From: Nostoc sp. NMS4
Lineage (GTDB): Bacteria; Cyanobacteriota; Cyanobacteriia; Cyanobacteriales; Nostocaceae
NCBI RefSeq assembly: GCF_017115095.1
Contig: NZ_JABXKI010000042.1
Span: 1 to 46,133, forward strand
Direction of reading: 5' to 3'
DNA length: 46,133 nucleotides
Shown: in pieces, positions 7,408 to 16,345 of the stretch
Position numbering within the stretch: position 1 is the stretch's first letter
Layout of the letters: every line of letters begins with the position of its first letter
The notes under the pieces: model-generated
Databases searched by the model: none
What the model saw: only the letters and a program-made list of their open reading frames with translations
Told to the model about the DNA's origin: nothing
Program-made: the position numbers and the translations under genes

Positions 7408-8652
7408 TCAAATGGGTGGTTTATTTGCGCCGTGCTGTACTAGTAGACTATTCGTATTAGTTAGCGGGAACTTAACAAATCTTTCGAGAAAACTCTTTAG
7501 TGGAGTAGGTTGATTTGGAAGCGATGACCCCGTATTAATAAATGTATAGATTAAAACTATTACGATCAAACTAGTGGTAGCGCCAAGACCGATGCCCAGC
7601 AACAAAATAAAGTTTCTATAAGTTAGCAAATAGGTATCATCAGCCTTGTGGTCGATGTCAGCAGATTGTGAGGATTGTGACAACGCAAAATCGGAATTAA
7701 GCGCTTGTAAAGCTTCTGTGGCAGACGAATAACGCTGGTTGTAGCGATCGCGCACCATTGTATCTAAAATATTTGCCAGAGCATCACTTACCTCTGCTTT
7801 ATCGCGCCAAATAACTTCTCCAGTACTGGGATCTTCTGGTAGTTGTTCGGGCATTAAACCTGTTAAAGCTTGAATGCCAATCATCCCGACTGCATAGATA
7901 TCGCTGCAAAGTCTTGGCTTTCCCTTAGCCTGTTCGCTTGGCATATAGCCAGGAGTCCCAACAGCAATTGTTAAACCTGCTCCCAAAGCACCAATTTTCT
8001 TAATACTGCCAAAGTCAATTAGTACAATTTTGCGATCGGAGTACCGCCGCATTAAGTTTTGAGGCTTAATATCTCGGTGAATAATATCGTGTTGGTGGAC
8101 GAAAGCCAGCACTTCTAGGATGTCTTTTAATAAATTTAAGACTGTATTCTCGCTAAGATGCTGACCTGGTAAAATTTCTTGAGTCAAGGCGTGACCGTCA
8201 ATAAATTCCTGGACTAAATAGAAATCCCCATCTTCATCAAAATGGGCAAACAGTCTCGGAATTTGATCGTGGTCGTTGCCTAACTGATATAAAACTTCCG
8301 CTTCCCGATCGAATAGCTTTTTAGCGATGGGTAGAATAACAGGGTTGGAATCTTTTGGGTGGAAGTGTTTGACGACACAATGGGGTTGTCCTGGTAAGTC
8401 CAAGTCAATGGCTAAGTAGGTATCACCCGATCCTCCGCTTCCTAAGTGTTTGATAATCTCAAAGCGATTCCGAAGTGTTTTTTTGTTGAGAGAGTGTCGA
8501 TGTCTGTTACGTATAGCACCCCCTACTAAGTAAGTATTAGCAGATTCTTCGCTTTCCATCACTTTGACAGTCTCAAAGCGACTTCGGAGTGTTTTTCTGA
8601 CTAGAGGGTTCTGGCTCATGTGGCGTATACTACTTCTTAATTTACTGACCAT
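7408..8652 (-). CDS. Hanks-type Ser/Thr protein kinase with C-terminal membrane anchor
   Basis: The 414-residue kinase carries the glycine loop LGSGGSGDTYLA (about 70-81), catalytic lysine in VVKHF, catalytic loop HRDIKPQN (about 194-201), DFG in LIDFGSIKK (about 211) and GTPGYMPSEQ in the activation segment. A transmembrane helix lies near 344-370 (LLLGIGLGATTSLIVIVLI), followed by a short tail. The N-terminus is unusual. KTLRSRFETVK...ANTYLVGGA at residues 20-46 is a degraded copy of KTLRNRFEIIK...GDTYLAIDL at 58-84. The copies are 38 residues (114 bases) apart, and the first has lost the glycines. The real start could also be Met12 (codon at 8617-8619). The kinase probably phosphorylates cytosolic targets from the membrane. 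Confidence 0.93.
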   Translation of the reverse strand: MVSKLRSSIRHMSQNPLVRKTLRSRFETVKVMESEESANTYLVGGAIRNRHRHSLNKKTLRNRFEIIKHLGSGGSGDTYLAIDLDLPGQPHCVVKHFHPKDSNPVILPIAKKLFDREAEVLYQLGNDHDQIPRLFAHFDEDGDFYLVQEFIDGHALTQEILPGQHLSENTVLNLLKDILEVLAFVHQHDIIHRDIKPQNLMRRYSDRKIVLIDFGSIKKIGALGAGLTIAVGTPGYMPSEQAKGKPRLCSDIYAVGMIGIQALTGLMPEQLPEDPSTGEVIWRDKAEVSDALANILDTMVRDRYNQRYSSATEALQALNSDFALSQSSQSADIDHKADDTYLLTYRNFILLLGIGLGATTSLIVIVLIYTFINTGSSLPNQPTPLKSFLERFVKFPLTNTNSLLVQHGANKPPI

Positions 8653-9325
8653 TCAGAGCTTGGGTGAGGTTATGAATTACCTGCTACTAGATTTGCTGGT
8701 CTTTGCGGCAGTTAGCCATCGGGCGACCTATGCTTTGGGTAAGTGGGATGCTTAGTTGCTATGATTACTTTATACCTTTATCTAAGTATCTTAATACAAA
8801 ATTAATTTATGAAATACTTCTGTAATCCTATCACTTAAGTAAATTTAACACTAGTCCACAGTATTTAAACTGTGTGCAGAGGAGAATATTTATGACTCAG
8901 GATGTTTATTTATTTTAGTTGTTAAGTTTGATTACTGACAAAACCTTGAACAGTAAAATTTAAAAGCACAAATACTCTTACAGCGATCGCCAAAATTTTG
9001 TGATCAGATTTTATTCATTAATAAGTGCGATCGCGTTATCAGATCGATGTGAGTTGGACGACAAAACTAAAAAATAGCAGCTAATTGCTTGAGGTAAATA
9101 TTGAATGATGATTTGTGAAGCAAAGTAAGTTTAACTTTTCAATCACTCAAACATTTTACGATCCCGATCTACTTATAATTATGGTAAATACATAATGCGT
9201 ATTTGCTTCCACACAATACCAGAATTAATATCTGAACTACTTCAATGAGAAAGCCAAATAGCAAAGTAAATTACAATGTTTCCAATTTCTCGAATAACTT
9301 CATTTTTCCAGTCATCGAGCGTCTT

Positions 9326-9382
9326 GATTCTGACTCCTGTTAGCGATAGCGGGGCGTTTAGCCCATTCTGACTCCTGAATTC
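9326..9382. repeat. TTCTGACTCCTGAA-type repeat interrupted by a 25-bp insert
   Basis: TTCTGACTCCTG is followed by a 25-base insert (9340-9364, beginning TTAGCGATAGCGG and ending TTTAGCCC). ATTCTGACTCCTGAATTC then resumes. The same insert, in the same position of the same repeat, occurs at the end of the window (46092-46116). A close variant lies in a different heptamer array at 12273-12297. Confidence 0.9.
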
Positions 9383-9666
9383 TTTTTCAATTATTAGTTT
9401 GCTCTGGTCTTAGAATATCAATTTACATGATATTAACTGGTTATTCAATACTTTCTATAAAACATCCTACTTTTCCTACTTTTCCCACCTTTTACTTTAC
9501 TTGCGTCCCTATCACTTGCAAAAACTCAATAGTGGGAATATTTTATGCTTGTTTGAATATATTTTATTTAACTTCTCTAGGTAAATAATAAATATAAGTT
9601 ATCTATAACCCTTATAGAGACTTATTGCTGCGATTTCACTCATATTTTTATTCTGTTAATTAAAAA

Positions 9667-9684
9667 AGCCCCCTAGTGGGGGCT
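9667..9684 (-). terminator. Rho-independent terminator of the ctaC-D-E operon
   Basis: AGCCCCC (9667-9673), loop TAGT, GGGGGCT (9678-9684). Read on the minus strand, the stem is followed by TTTTTTAATTAA, a typical U-tract. It lies 44 bases beyond the ctaE stop. A second hairpin, AGTTGTTC/GAACAACT, lies between (9690-9697 and 9707-9714). Confidence 0.9.
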
Positions 9685-9727
9685 GATTAAGTTGTTCGCG
9701 TGGAATGAACAACTAATTAATTAATAC

Positions 9728-10354
9728 TTACAGTAGATAGAGTAATCCGAACAAAATAATCCAAATCACGTCAACGAAGTGCCAGTAGATTTCGGCTGCT
9801 TCAATACCGAAGTGTTTTTCGTTACTGTAGTGACCCGGAACGCGCGATCGCCACAACACAGCAACAATTGCTAAAACGCCGATAGTAACGTGCAATCCGT
9901 GGAAACCAGTCAAAACGTAAAATGCACTAGCAAATAAATTGGTAGTCAAACCGAATTCTAAATGGGTATATTCATATACTTGACCTATCAAGAAAGTAGC
10001 ACCCATTGCAGCAGTAATTGCTAACCAGATTCGCGCACCCCGCGTATCATTCTTTTTAATAGCAGTATCAGCATTGTGCATGATAAAACTACTTGAAATT
10101 AGATTGATGGTGTTAACTCCAGGTAGCAATAGTTCTAATTCTGGAGTACCTGCTGGCGGCCACACAGGTAAGGTAGCACGGAAAGCTAAATAGGCTCCGA
10201 ACAGTCCCATAAAAATCATCCCTTCAGCAATCAGGAAGACATATAGCCCAAACAGGCGATGGTCTGGATGTTCTTCGTGATGACCGACAGACGCTTCCGC
10301 CGCGTGGTGATGATTCAGTTCGGTCTTAGCTGGGTCAATAGTTTGACTTTGCAT
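9728..10354 (-). CDS. ctaE: cytochrome c oxidase subunit III
   Basis: The 208-residue, five-helix membrane protein is the last gene of the oxidase operon. Recognisable parts are HPDHRLFGLYVFLIAEGMIF (helix with the conserved Glu), HNADTAIKKND, FYVLTGFHGLHVTIGV and IEAAEIYWHFVDVIWIILF, all typical of the short cyanobacterial subunit III. The first two helices of the long mitochondrial form are absent, as is usual in this lineage. Subunit III stabilises the catalytic core and proton uptake. The hydrophilic N-terminus is rich in His. The ATG at 10354 follows the ctaD stop after a 157-base repeat-filled gap. Confidence 0.95.
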   Translation of the reverse strand: MQSQTIDPAKTELNHHHAAEASVGHHEEHPDHRLFGLYVFLIAEGMIFMGLFGAYLAFRATLPVWPPAGTPELELLLPGVNTINLISSSFIMHNADTAIKKNDTRGARIWLAITAAMGATFLIGQVYEYTHLEFGLTTNLFASAFYVLTGFHGLHVTIGVLAIVAVLWRSRVPGHYSNEKHFGIEAAEIYWHFVDVIWIILFGLLYLL

Positions 10355-10385
10355 GAATTTTTAATAAGTGGGGAATTGGGCATTA

Positions 10386-10505
10386 GGAGTGCTGAGTGCT
10401 GAGTCCTGAGTGCTGAGTTAGGAGTTAGAAGTTAAGAGTTAGGAGTTTTGTTTATCTCCCTGTCCCCCTCATCTCTCTCATCTCCCCAGTCCCCAGTACC
10501 CAGCC
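10386..10505. repeat. compound heptamer repeat (TGAGTGC / GTTAGGA) with CT-rich tail
   Basis: GTGCTGAGTGCTGAGTCCTGAG is followed by several GTTAGGA-like heptamers (to about 10446), then GTTTTGTTTATCTCCCT and a run of CATCTC/CCCAGT short repeats. The same order of modules occurs at 34882-34995. It fills the gap between ctaE and ctaD. Confidence 0.9.
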
Positions 10506-10511
10506 CCCTGT

Positions 10512-12248
10512 TTATTTCCGGTCTTCGGGATTGGCGGCAACTGCTGGATCAGGTTCTGCTCTTAATACTGAGTTTGGCCCACCAGATAAGACGGGGTTGG
10601 GATCTGATAAAGGTACGCCTTCATTGGCATTTTCCAAACCGTAGTCGTAGGGGCCTGTAGCCAATACTGGGGTTTGATCGAAATTCTCGATCGCAGGTGG
10701 TGAGGTTGTCATCCACTCTAAGGTAAGCGCCCTCCAGGGATTATTGCCAGCTTTCTCGCCGTACAACCAACTCCAAATCGCATTGATGATGAAGGGGAAT
10801 GTCGAAATTGCCAGTATGTAAGAACCATAGGTGCAGATTTCGTTCAATGTGGTGAATTTGGGGTCATACTGAGCAATCCGGCGATTCATGCCCATTAAAC
10901 CTAGCTTGTGCATAGGTAAGAAGGTCATGTTTAGACCGACAATAGTTAAGGCAAAGTGAACCTTACCCCAAAATTCGTTTATCATCCGTCCCGTAATTTT
11001 CGGGAACCAGTGGTAAATGCCAGCAAAAATCCCCAGTACGCTACCACCAAATAGGACGTAGTGCAAGTGGGCAACCACAAAATAGGTGTCGTGAACGTGA
11101 ATATCAAAAGGCACTGCTGCCAACATCACGCCACTGATCCCGCCGATTACAAAAGTGCCCACAAAGCCGATGGCGAACAACATGGCACTGTTAAGCCGGA
11201 TTTTTCCACCCCACATTGTTGCTAACCAGCTAAATATTTTAATTCCCGTGGGTACGGCAATGATCATAGTAGTGATCATAAAGAACATCCGTAACCAGCC
11301 GGGAATACCACTGGTAAACATGTGGTGCGCCCAAACAATTAGCCCCAAAAAGCTGATTGCTAGAGAGGAATAAGCGATCGCTTTATAGCCAAAAATCGGC
11401 TTACGGGAATGGATGGGGATAATTTCTGAAATTGCGCCAAAGAAGGGCAAAATCATAATGTAAACCGCAGGGTGGGAGTAAAACCAAAACATGTGTTGGT
11501 ATACTACAGGGTCGCCACCGCCAGTTGGGTTAAAAAATGTTGTCCCGGCAATCAAGTCAAAGGAAAGTAGAATCAAACCTGCTGCTAAGACTGGGGTTGA
11601 TACCAAAACCAGTGATGAAGTAGCGAACATCGCCCAGCAGAACAAAGGCATTTTGTGGATGTCCATGCTGGGGATACGCATCTTGATCAATGTTACGAGG
11701 AAATTTATCGCCCCCAAAATTGAGGACGTACCTAGCAACAGGACACTCATAATCCAAATGCCTTCGCCCACTTGTCCTGTTACCAAACTTAGGGGAGGGT
11801 AGGAAGTCCAACCGGCATCTGGTGCATCGCCTACCACTAAACTAGCGATGAGCAACACACCCGCAGGGGGAATCATCCAAAAGGCAACAGCATTCAGTCG
11901 GGGAAATGCCATATCTTTTGCCCCAATCATCAGGGGAATTAGATAGTTAGCAAACCCTGCCCCTGTTGGCACGATCCACAAAAAAATCATGATCGTGGCA
12001 TGCAGCGTGAACAGACTATTGTAGACTTCTGGGGTGACAAAATCTACATCTGGAGTTCGCAGTTCTGTGCGAACCATCTCAGCCATTACGCCGCCAATGC
12101 AGTAGAAAATAAACGAAGTGACTAGGTATTGAATCCCAATCACCTTATGGTCGGTTTGAAAGCCAAAGAAGTCTTGCCATTTTCTGACCCCTGGTTCTTC
12201 AAGCAGGGCGGGGATATTGGCAGTTTCTTGCAACTGAGCTTGGGTCAT
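10512..12248 (-). CDS. ctaD: cytochrome c oxidase subunit I (aa3-type, A2 subfamily)
   Basis: The 578-residue, 12-helix catalytic subunit reduces O2 to water and pumps protons. Ligands are visible: His in LFTLHATIMIF (low-spin heme), the CuB site with crosslinked Tyr in WFYSHPAVYIMILP, the HH pair in VWAHHMFTSG, and the two heme histidines in DTYFVVAHLHYVLFGG. The YSHPAVY version lacks the channel glutamate of HPEVY and marks the A2 subfamily. The C-terminal 50 residues are a hydrophilic Pro/Asn-rich tail. It lies between ctaC (92 bases upstream, with a heptamer repeat) and ctaE. It is probably located in thylakoid or plasma membranes, but the sequence does not tell which. Confidence 0.97.
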   Translation of the reverse strand: MTQAQLQETANIPALLEEPGVRKWQDFFGFQTDHKVIGIQYLVTSFIFYCIGGVMAEMVRTELRTPDVDFVTPEVYNSLFTLHATIMIFLWIVPTGAGFANYLIPLMIGAKDMAFPRLNAVAFWMIPPAGVLLIASLVVGDAPDAGWTSYPPLSLVTGQVGEGIWIMSVLLLGTSSILGAINFLVTLIKMRIPSMDIHKMPLFCWAMFATSSLVLVSTPVLAAGLILLSFDLIAGTTFFNPTGGGDPVVYQHMFWFYSHPAVYIMILPFFGAISEIIPIHSRKPIFGYKAIAYSSLAISFLGLIVWAHHMFTSGIPGWLRMFFMITTMIIAVPTGIKIFSWLATMWGGKIRLNSAMLFAIGFVGTFVIGGISGVMLAAVPFDIHVHDTYFVVAHLHYVLFGGSVLGIFAGIYHWFPKITGRMINEFWGKVHFALTIVGLNMTFLPMHKLGLMGMNRRIAQYDPKFTTLNEICTYGSYILAISTFPFIINAIWSWLYGEKAGNNPWRALTLEWMTTSPPAIENFDQTPVLATGPYDYGLENANEGVPLSDPNPVLSGGPNSVLRAEPDPAVAANPEDRK

Positions 12249-12250
12249 AA

Positions 12251-12310
12251 GAGTGCTGAGTGCTGAGTGCTGTTAGCGGTAGCGGGGCGTTTAGCCCGTG
12301 CTGAGTGCTT
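12251..12310. repeat. TGAGTGC heptamer array with nested 25-bp insert
   Basis: GAGTGCTGAGTGCTGAGTGCTG is followed by a 25-base insert (12273-12297, starting TTAGCGGTAGCGG and ending TTTAGCCC), after which GTGCTGAGTGCTT resumes. Compared with an uninterrupted array, a single A appears to be replaced at the junction. It lies in the ctaC-ctaD gap. Confidence 0.9.
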
Positions 12311-12340
12311 ATTTATTAAACTTTTGAGGTGGACTGTTGA

Positions 12341-13432
12341 TTAATGGTGAACTTGATGGAGGATTTCTGGCTTAATTCCCATGTCCTTGGTGTAAGGGGC
12401 GAGAAATTCATTTGGGGAGAGATCGGCAGGGTTAATAGCGATCGCTTGATTTAGTGTTTCTTTGCTGGCAACTAGCTGTTCTTGTACCCATTTATCAAAG
12501 GCTTCTTGTGGCTCAACAACTACTGGCGCTCTCATTGCGCCGTGGTAGGGGCCACAAAGTTCAGCACAGATCAAGACATAATCTCCTGCTTTTTTGGGGG
12601 TGAAGCGAATCTCGGTTTGCCTACCGGGGATCGCATCTTGTTTCAGGCGGAATTCTGGAACCCAAAAGGCGTGGATGACATCGTTAGCTGTCATACTGAT
12701 TTGCACTTCTCGCCCAATGGGAACGTGCATTTCACCTGTAGTTATCCCACTTTCAGGATAAGTGAAAATCCAGGCGTATTGTAAACCAGTGACGTTGACT
12801 TGTAATTCTGCTGGTTTACCTGCTTTATCAGGACTACCGCCAATTGTCGGAGCAACAATACCGACACCTGGGGCATTCCGCAGTTGGGGAATTTGGTCAG
12901 CATTACGAACTTCTGCCGTAGCGGGGTCTTGCATTGCCTCATCAGATTTTTCTTGATTGAGGTTGGGCTCGTTGCTAGGAGGAGTATCGCTTAAAGTTGC
13001 GGCCATAGCACTCCCACGACCCGGCATTTTCATCGATTCCTGATTCATCATCGGTGCTTCATGGATGGCATGGGGATCAAAGCCACCGATTTCGTTGTAG
13101 ACATCAAAGCTGTAAACAGAAATACCGATAACGATAATTGCAGGGATCGCTGTCCAGAGAATTTCTAGAGGTACATTACCTTCAACTGGTGGGCCGTCTT
13201 CATTGTCACCTGCACGCCGACGATATCTAAATGCAGAGTAAATTAAAATACCTTCAACCAGCAGAAATATCCCTGTAGAAACGATCATCATCGCGTTGAA
13301 CAGACCATCCACCAAGACGGCTTCATCAGTGGCGGCTGCTGGCAACAGACCGTGATTTTGACCGTACCAAAAGCTGGCTAGCGTTAGCACGATGCCAATG
13401 AGTAATGTCCAGATGGAAGTTGGAATCTTCAC
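12341..13432 (-). CDS. ctaC: cytochrome c oxidase subunit II
   Basis: The 363-residue protein has two N-terminal membrane helices (around residues 7-24 and 48-68) and a C-terminal cupredoxin domain that accepts electrons from cytochrome c or plastocyanin. The CuA site is CAELCGPYHGAM (about residues 289-300), with the other His in DVIHAFWVPEF. A linker of about 85 residues between the second helix and the cupredoxin is longer than in textbook subunits and rich in Met, Pro and Asn (MMNQESMKMPGRGSAM). It is the first gene of the minus-strand operon ctaC-ctaD-ctaE and is divergent from ctaA. Confidence 0.96.
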   Translation of the reverse strand: MKIPTSIWTLLIGIVLTLASFWYGQNHGLLPAAATDEAVLVDGLFNAMMIVSTGIFLLVEGILIYSAFRYRRRAGDNEDGPPVEGNVPLEILWTAIPAIIVIGISVYSFDVYNEIGGFDPHAIHEAPMMNQESMKMPGRGSAMAATLSDTPPSNEPNLNQEKSDEAMQDPATAEVRNADQIPQLRNAPGVGIVAPTIGGSPDKAGKPAELQVNVTGLQYAWIFTYPESGITTGEMHVPIGREVQISMTANDVIHAFWVPEFRLKQDAIPGRQTEIRFTPKKAGDYVLICAELCGPYHGAMRAPVVVEPQEAFDKWVQEQLVASKETLNQAIAINPADLSPNEFLAPYTKDMGIKPEILHQVHH

Positions 13433-13836
13433 GGCTTACTTAATTGAATTTACTATGTTATCTCGAAGCTACTCACTTACTAAGGTAGTCTAGGCTGTCA
13501 GACATAGGGGGAAAAGGTCTGAAATTTTTATTAATTTTTTTGACTATTTTAGTAATTTTGAGTATGAGTTTACTATCATACAACGCCAAAAATAGATGCA
13601 AAGCAGTGAAAAAATTTAAGGAAAAATTTAGAATGCTTAAATTAATTCTCATTAATCAGTTTTTGACATCTTGAAAAATCCCTAAAGCTTCAGGCAAAAC
13701 CTTGTTGAAGTGATTCAAAGTATAAGTGAGTGCTAATCTATAAACCCATAGCCTATACGCTAGGGTGGAGATAGGACACTAAAAGAAAATTGAAAATTTT
13801 AAGAGATCCACCAAGAGCGGGCAGAAGGTATCGTTC
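13433..13836. promoter_or_regulatory. divergent promoter region between ctaC and ctaA
   Basis: This 404-base region separates the minus-strand ctaCDE operon from the plus-strand ctaA. It must hold both promoters. A TTGACA is present at 13663-13668 but has no good -10 box at the usual spacing, so I do not mark a specific promoter. No gene or repeat array was seen. Confidence 0.55.
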
Positions 13837-14751
13837 ATGAGCGAATTTGTCCTACAACAACAAAATGAAGCGGCGCTTGGGCAGCAAAAGCCCAAGGAAA
13901 TGATTCGGCGCTTGGTGTGGAAAATGTGCATAGCCACCTTAATTTTGATGGCCATAGGCAGTGCCACCCGCGTCATGAATGCTGGACTTGCTTGCCCCGA
14001 CTGGCCTTTATGCTATGGCGAACTCGTGCCAGCCAAGCAAATGAATCTCCAGGTGTTTTTGGAGTGGTTTCACAGATTGGATGCAGCTTTAATTGGTGTA
14101 AGCGCGATCGCACTTTTTGGTTTATCCTGGTGGCGACGTAGTTTCTTACCCTCTTGGCTGCCTTGGGCATCCACATTCGCCCTGTTTCTAATCGTCTTCC
14201 AAGGCATTTTAGGGGGACTCACCGTTACCGAACTATTGCGGTTTGATATCGTTACCGCTCATTTAGGAACGGCGCTATTGTTTTTTACCACCCTGCTGAT
14301 TATCGGCACAGCACTCACACCCTATCAGGGAAATGGAACCGTTGGTAAGTTGCCTTGGGTCGGTTTAACTGCTGCTGTTCTGGTTTACCTGCAAAGTTTG
14401 TTAGGTGCTTTGGTAGGCTCTCGCTGGGCGCTACACCAATGTCTCGGCGGTTCTCAACTTTGTACTGTAATGTACAGCCATATTGCTGGTTTGGTGCCGC
14501 CAACATTAGCAACCTTGGCAATGGTATTTATCTGTTGGCGGACACCAGCACTACATCCAGCCTTACGGCGACTGGCAAATATGGCTGGTGCATTGTTAAC
14601 CTTACAAATCTTGTTGGGATTCGCCACCTTCAAATTACACCTCCAAGTCGAGCCTCTCACCGTCTCTCACCAAGCTATAGGAGCTACTTTGCTGGGTACT
14701 TTGGTGGTTTTCACAGTTTTATCATTACGTGACTCAGTGAGTGTTGAGTAA
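13837..14751 (+). CDS. ctaA: heme A synthase (CtaA/Cox15 family)
   Basis: The 304-residue, eight-helix membrane enzyme oxidises the methyl group of heme O to the formyl group of heme A. Family marks are TRVMNAGLACPDWPLCYGE (about 46-64), His in FHRLDAALIGV and TAHLGTALLFF, and the second-half histidines in WALHQCLGGSQLC and SHQAIGATLLG. These are the heme ligands of the two halves of the internal duplication. Heme A is needed by the oxidase encoded on the other strand, and ctaB follows downstream, so the locus groups assembly and structural genes. The ATG at 13837 gives a short cytosolic N-terminus as usual. Confidence 0.96.
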   Translation: MSEFVLQQQNEAALGQQKPKEMIRRLVWKMCIATLILMAIGSATRVMNAGLACPDWPLCYGELVPAKQMNLQVFLEWFHRLDAALIGVSAIALFGLSWWRRSFLPSWLPWASTFALFLIVFQGILGGLTVTELLRFDIVTAHLGTALLFFTTLLIIGTALTPYQGNGTVGKLPWVGLTAAVLVYLQSLLGALVGSRWALHQCLGGSQLCTVMYSHIAGLVPPTLATLAMVFICWRTPALHPALRRLANMAGALLTLQILLGFATFKLHLQVEPLTVSHQAIGATLLGTLVVFTVLSLRDSVSVE

Positions 14752-14789
14752 GGCGTGGGGGAGATGAGGAAGATGAGGAAGCAGGGAAA

Positions 14790-14852
14790 GAATTCCTAAC
14801 TCCTAACTCTTGTACAGACGCGATTAATCGCGTCTCTACTCTTAACTCAGCA
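14790..14852. repeat. CTAACTC-type heptamers with nested AGACGCGATT palindrome
   Basis: TTCCTAACTCCTAACTCTT is interrupted by a palindrome, AGACGCGATT (14816-14825) joined to its complement AATCGCGTCT (14826-14835). The outer arms GTAC/CTAC extend it to 14812-14839 with one mismatch. CTTAACTCAGCACTG then follows as the continuation of the array. It lies between ctaA and ctaB. Confidence 0.88.
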
Positions 14853-14984
14853 CTGATGAGCAGGGGCTGCATATACAGCGGATTTCAAGGAAAGCTAAGT
14901 CTCAAAGCCAGGTATAAAGCCTGTTTTACTTCTGAATTCTGAATTCTGCTGTAAGTTGTTGAAAAATAAGGAACCAGAGCCAAA

Positions 14985-15938
14985 ATGATTGAGACTAATG
15001 TCTCTCGCCACCACGAAACGTTTTTACAGGTAATTCAAAGTTACTACCAGCTAACCAAGCCTCGGATTATTCCGTTGCTTTTGATTACTACGGCTGGGAG
15101 TATGTGGATTGCTGCTAAGGGTGAAGTAGATCCATTGCTGTTGCTAGTAACTCTCACTGGTGGCACTTTGGCAGCTGCAAGCGCCCAAACAATTAACTGT
15201 GTTTATGACCGGGATATTGACTATGACATGGAGCGGACGCGCCATCGTCCGATACCTTCAGGTAAGGTGCAGCCGCGCGATGCTCTAATTTTTGCGATCG
15301 CACTGGCGACAATCTCCTTTACACTCCTAGCAGTATTTGCCAACCTATTAGCTGCCTTGCTAGCTTTCTCTGGCATTGTCTTTTATATTTTGGTCTATAC
15401 CCACTGGCTAAAACGCCACACCACCCAGAATATCGTTGTTGGTGGGGCGGCTGGGGCAATTCCGGCGTTAGTGGGTTGGGCTGCTGTCACAGGCACTTTA
15501 AGCTGGTCAGCGTGGTTAATTTTTGCCATCGTCTTTTTGTGGACACCGCCCCATTTCTGGGCTTTAGCTCTGATGATTCGGGATGATTACGCAAAGGTGG
15601 GGATACCAATGCTACCTGTGATTGAAGGTGATACGGCAACAGTGCGGCAAATTTGGTACTACACGCTGGTGACAGTGGTTGCAACCGTGTTATTGGTTTA
15701 TCCCTTGGGCGCAAGTGGAATTCTTTATGCTGCGATCGCTGTAATTCTGGGAGGATTATTTATCCACAAATCTTGGCGGTTGTTGCAAAATCCAGAAGAT
15801 CGCGCTGTCGCTAAAGAGTTGTTTCTCTTTTCTATCTCCTACATGATGCTGTTGTGTTTGGGGATGGTAGTTGATAGTCTTCCCATTACCCATAATTTAA
15901 TTAGTGCGGTGAGTAATCATCTGCATTTTATTGGATAG
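14985..15938 (+). CDS. ctaB: protoheme IX farnesyltransferase (heme O synthase)
   Basis: The 317-residue member of the UbiA prenyltransferase family attaches a farnesyl group to heme B to make heme O, the substrate of CtaA. The first Asp-rich motif is NCVYDRDIDYDMERTRHRP (about 74-92) and the second region is DDYAKVGIPMLPV (about 204-216). TKPRIIPLLLITTAG in the first helix is also typical. About eight or nine membrane helices are predicted. It lies 233 bases after ctaA in the same direction and likely shares its regulation. AAGGA precedes the ATG, at a rather long distance. Confidence 0.97.
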   Translation: MIETNVSRHHETFLQVIQSYYQLTKPRIIPLLLITTAGSMWIAAKGEVDPLLLLVTLTGGTLAAASAQTINCVYDRDIDYDMERTRHRPIPSGKVQPRDALIFAIALATISFTLLAVFANLLAALLAFSGIVFYILVYTHWLKRHTTQNIVVGGAAGAIPALVGWAAVTGTLSWSAWLIFAIVFLWTPPHFWALALMIRDDYAKVGIPMLPVIEGDTATVRQIWYYTLVTVVATVLLVYPLGASGILYAAIAVILGGLFIHKSWRLLQNPEDRAVAKELFLFSISYMMLLCLGMVVDSLPITHNLISAVSNHLHFIG

Positions 15939-16102
15939 GGGATGGGAAATGTAGCGATCGCGTTGGGAAAGTGGCGCGATCGCATTTTAGTAAATTAAAA
16001 AATATACATAATAATTAGAGTTTGGTGGATTTACGATTAAAAGTAAAATTTCACTCATAGATAAATTGATCAAAAAGCTAAATAAAGTTGTAAAAAATCT
16101 AA

Positions 16103-16345
16103 ATGTTGACAAACTACATTCGTACAGCATTGCACAAAGCAACCTACGAGTTGCTTGAGGATGGAACTTTTTATAGCGAAATTCCAGAATGTCAAGGAGT
16201 TTGGGCAAACGCTGCAACACTAGAAGCTTGCCGGGAAGATTTGCAAGATGCTCTTGAAGGATGGATTATTTTAGGATTGCGTTTAGGTAATACTCTACCG
16301 ATACTTGATGGTGTTGACTTGAATTTCACCAAAGAGGTCGCCTAA
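16103..16345 (+). CDS. HicB-like antitoxin
   Basis: The 80-residue protein has the partial RNase-H-like HicB fold: YELLEDGTFYSEIPECQGVWA, then TLEACREDLQDALEGWIIL. In the family HicB binds and neutralises the HicA RNase, and many HicB proteins repress their own operon. Here the separate DNA-binding domain is short or absent. The stop TAA overlaps the start of hicA by one base (TAATG), a classic coupled arrangement. The antitoxin-first gene order is common in cyanobacteria. Confidence 0.88.
   Translation: MLTNYIRTALHKATYELLEDGTFYSEIPECQGVWANAATLEACREDLQDALEGWIILGLRLGNTLPILDGVDLNFTKEVA

Larger units (their letters stand above)
8653..9727. other. 1.1-kb intergenic region without recognisable genes
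   Basis: Apart from the repeat at 9326-9382 and the cox terminator at 9667-9684, I see no gene. HIP1-type sites lie near 8983 and 9027. The part next to 8652 should hold the promoter of the minus-strand kinase. The short plus-strand open frame over 8564-8755 is antisense to the kinase start and was not accepted. The region is AT-rich with no obvious structured RNA. Confidence 0.5.

Noticed and set aside
8564..8755. Plus-strand open frame over the kinase start
   Set aside because: It is mostly antisense to the well supported kinase gene, with no family resemblance.
13663..13691. Sigma-70 promoter of ctaA based on TTGACA
   Set aside because: No acceptable -10 box at 16-18 bases downstream.
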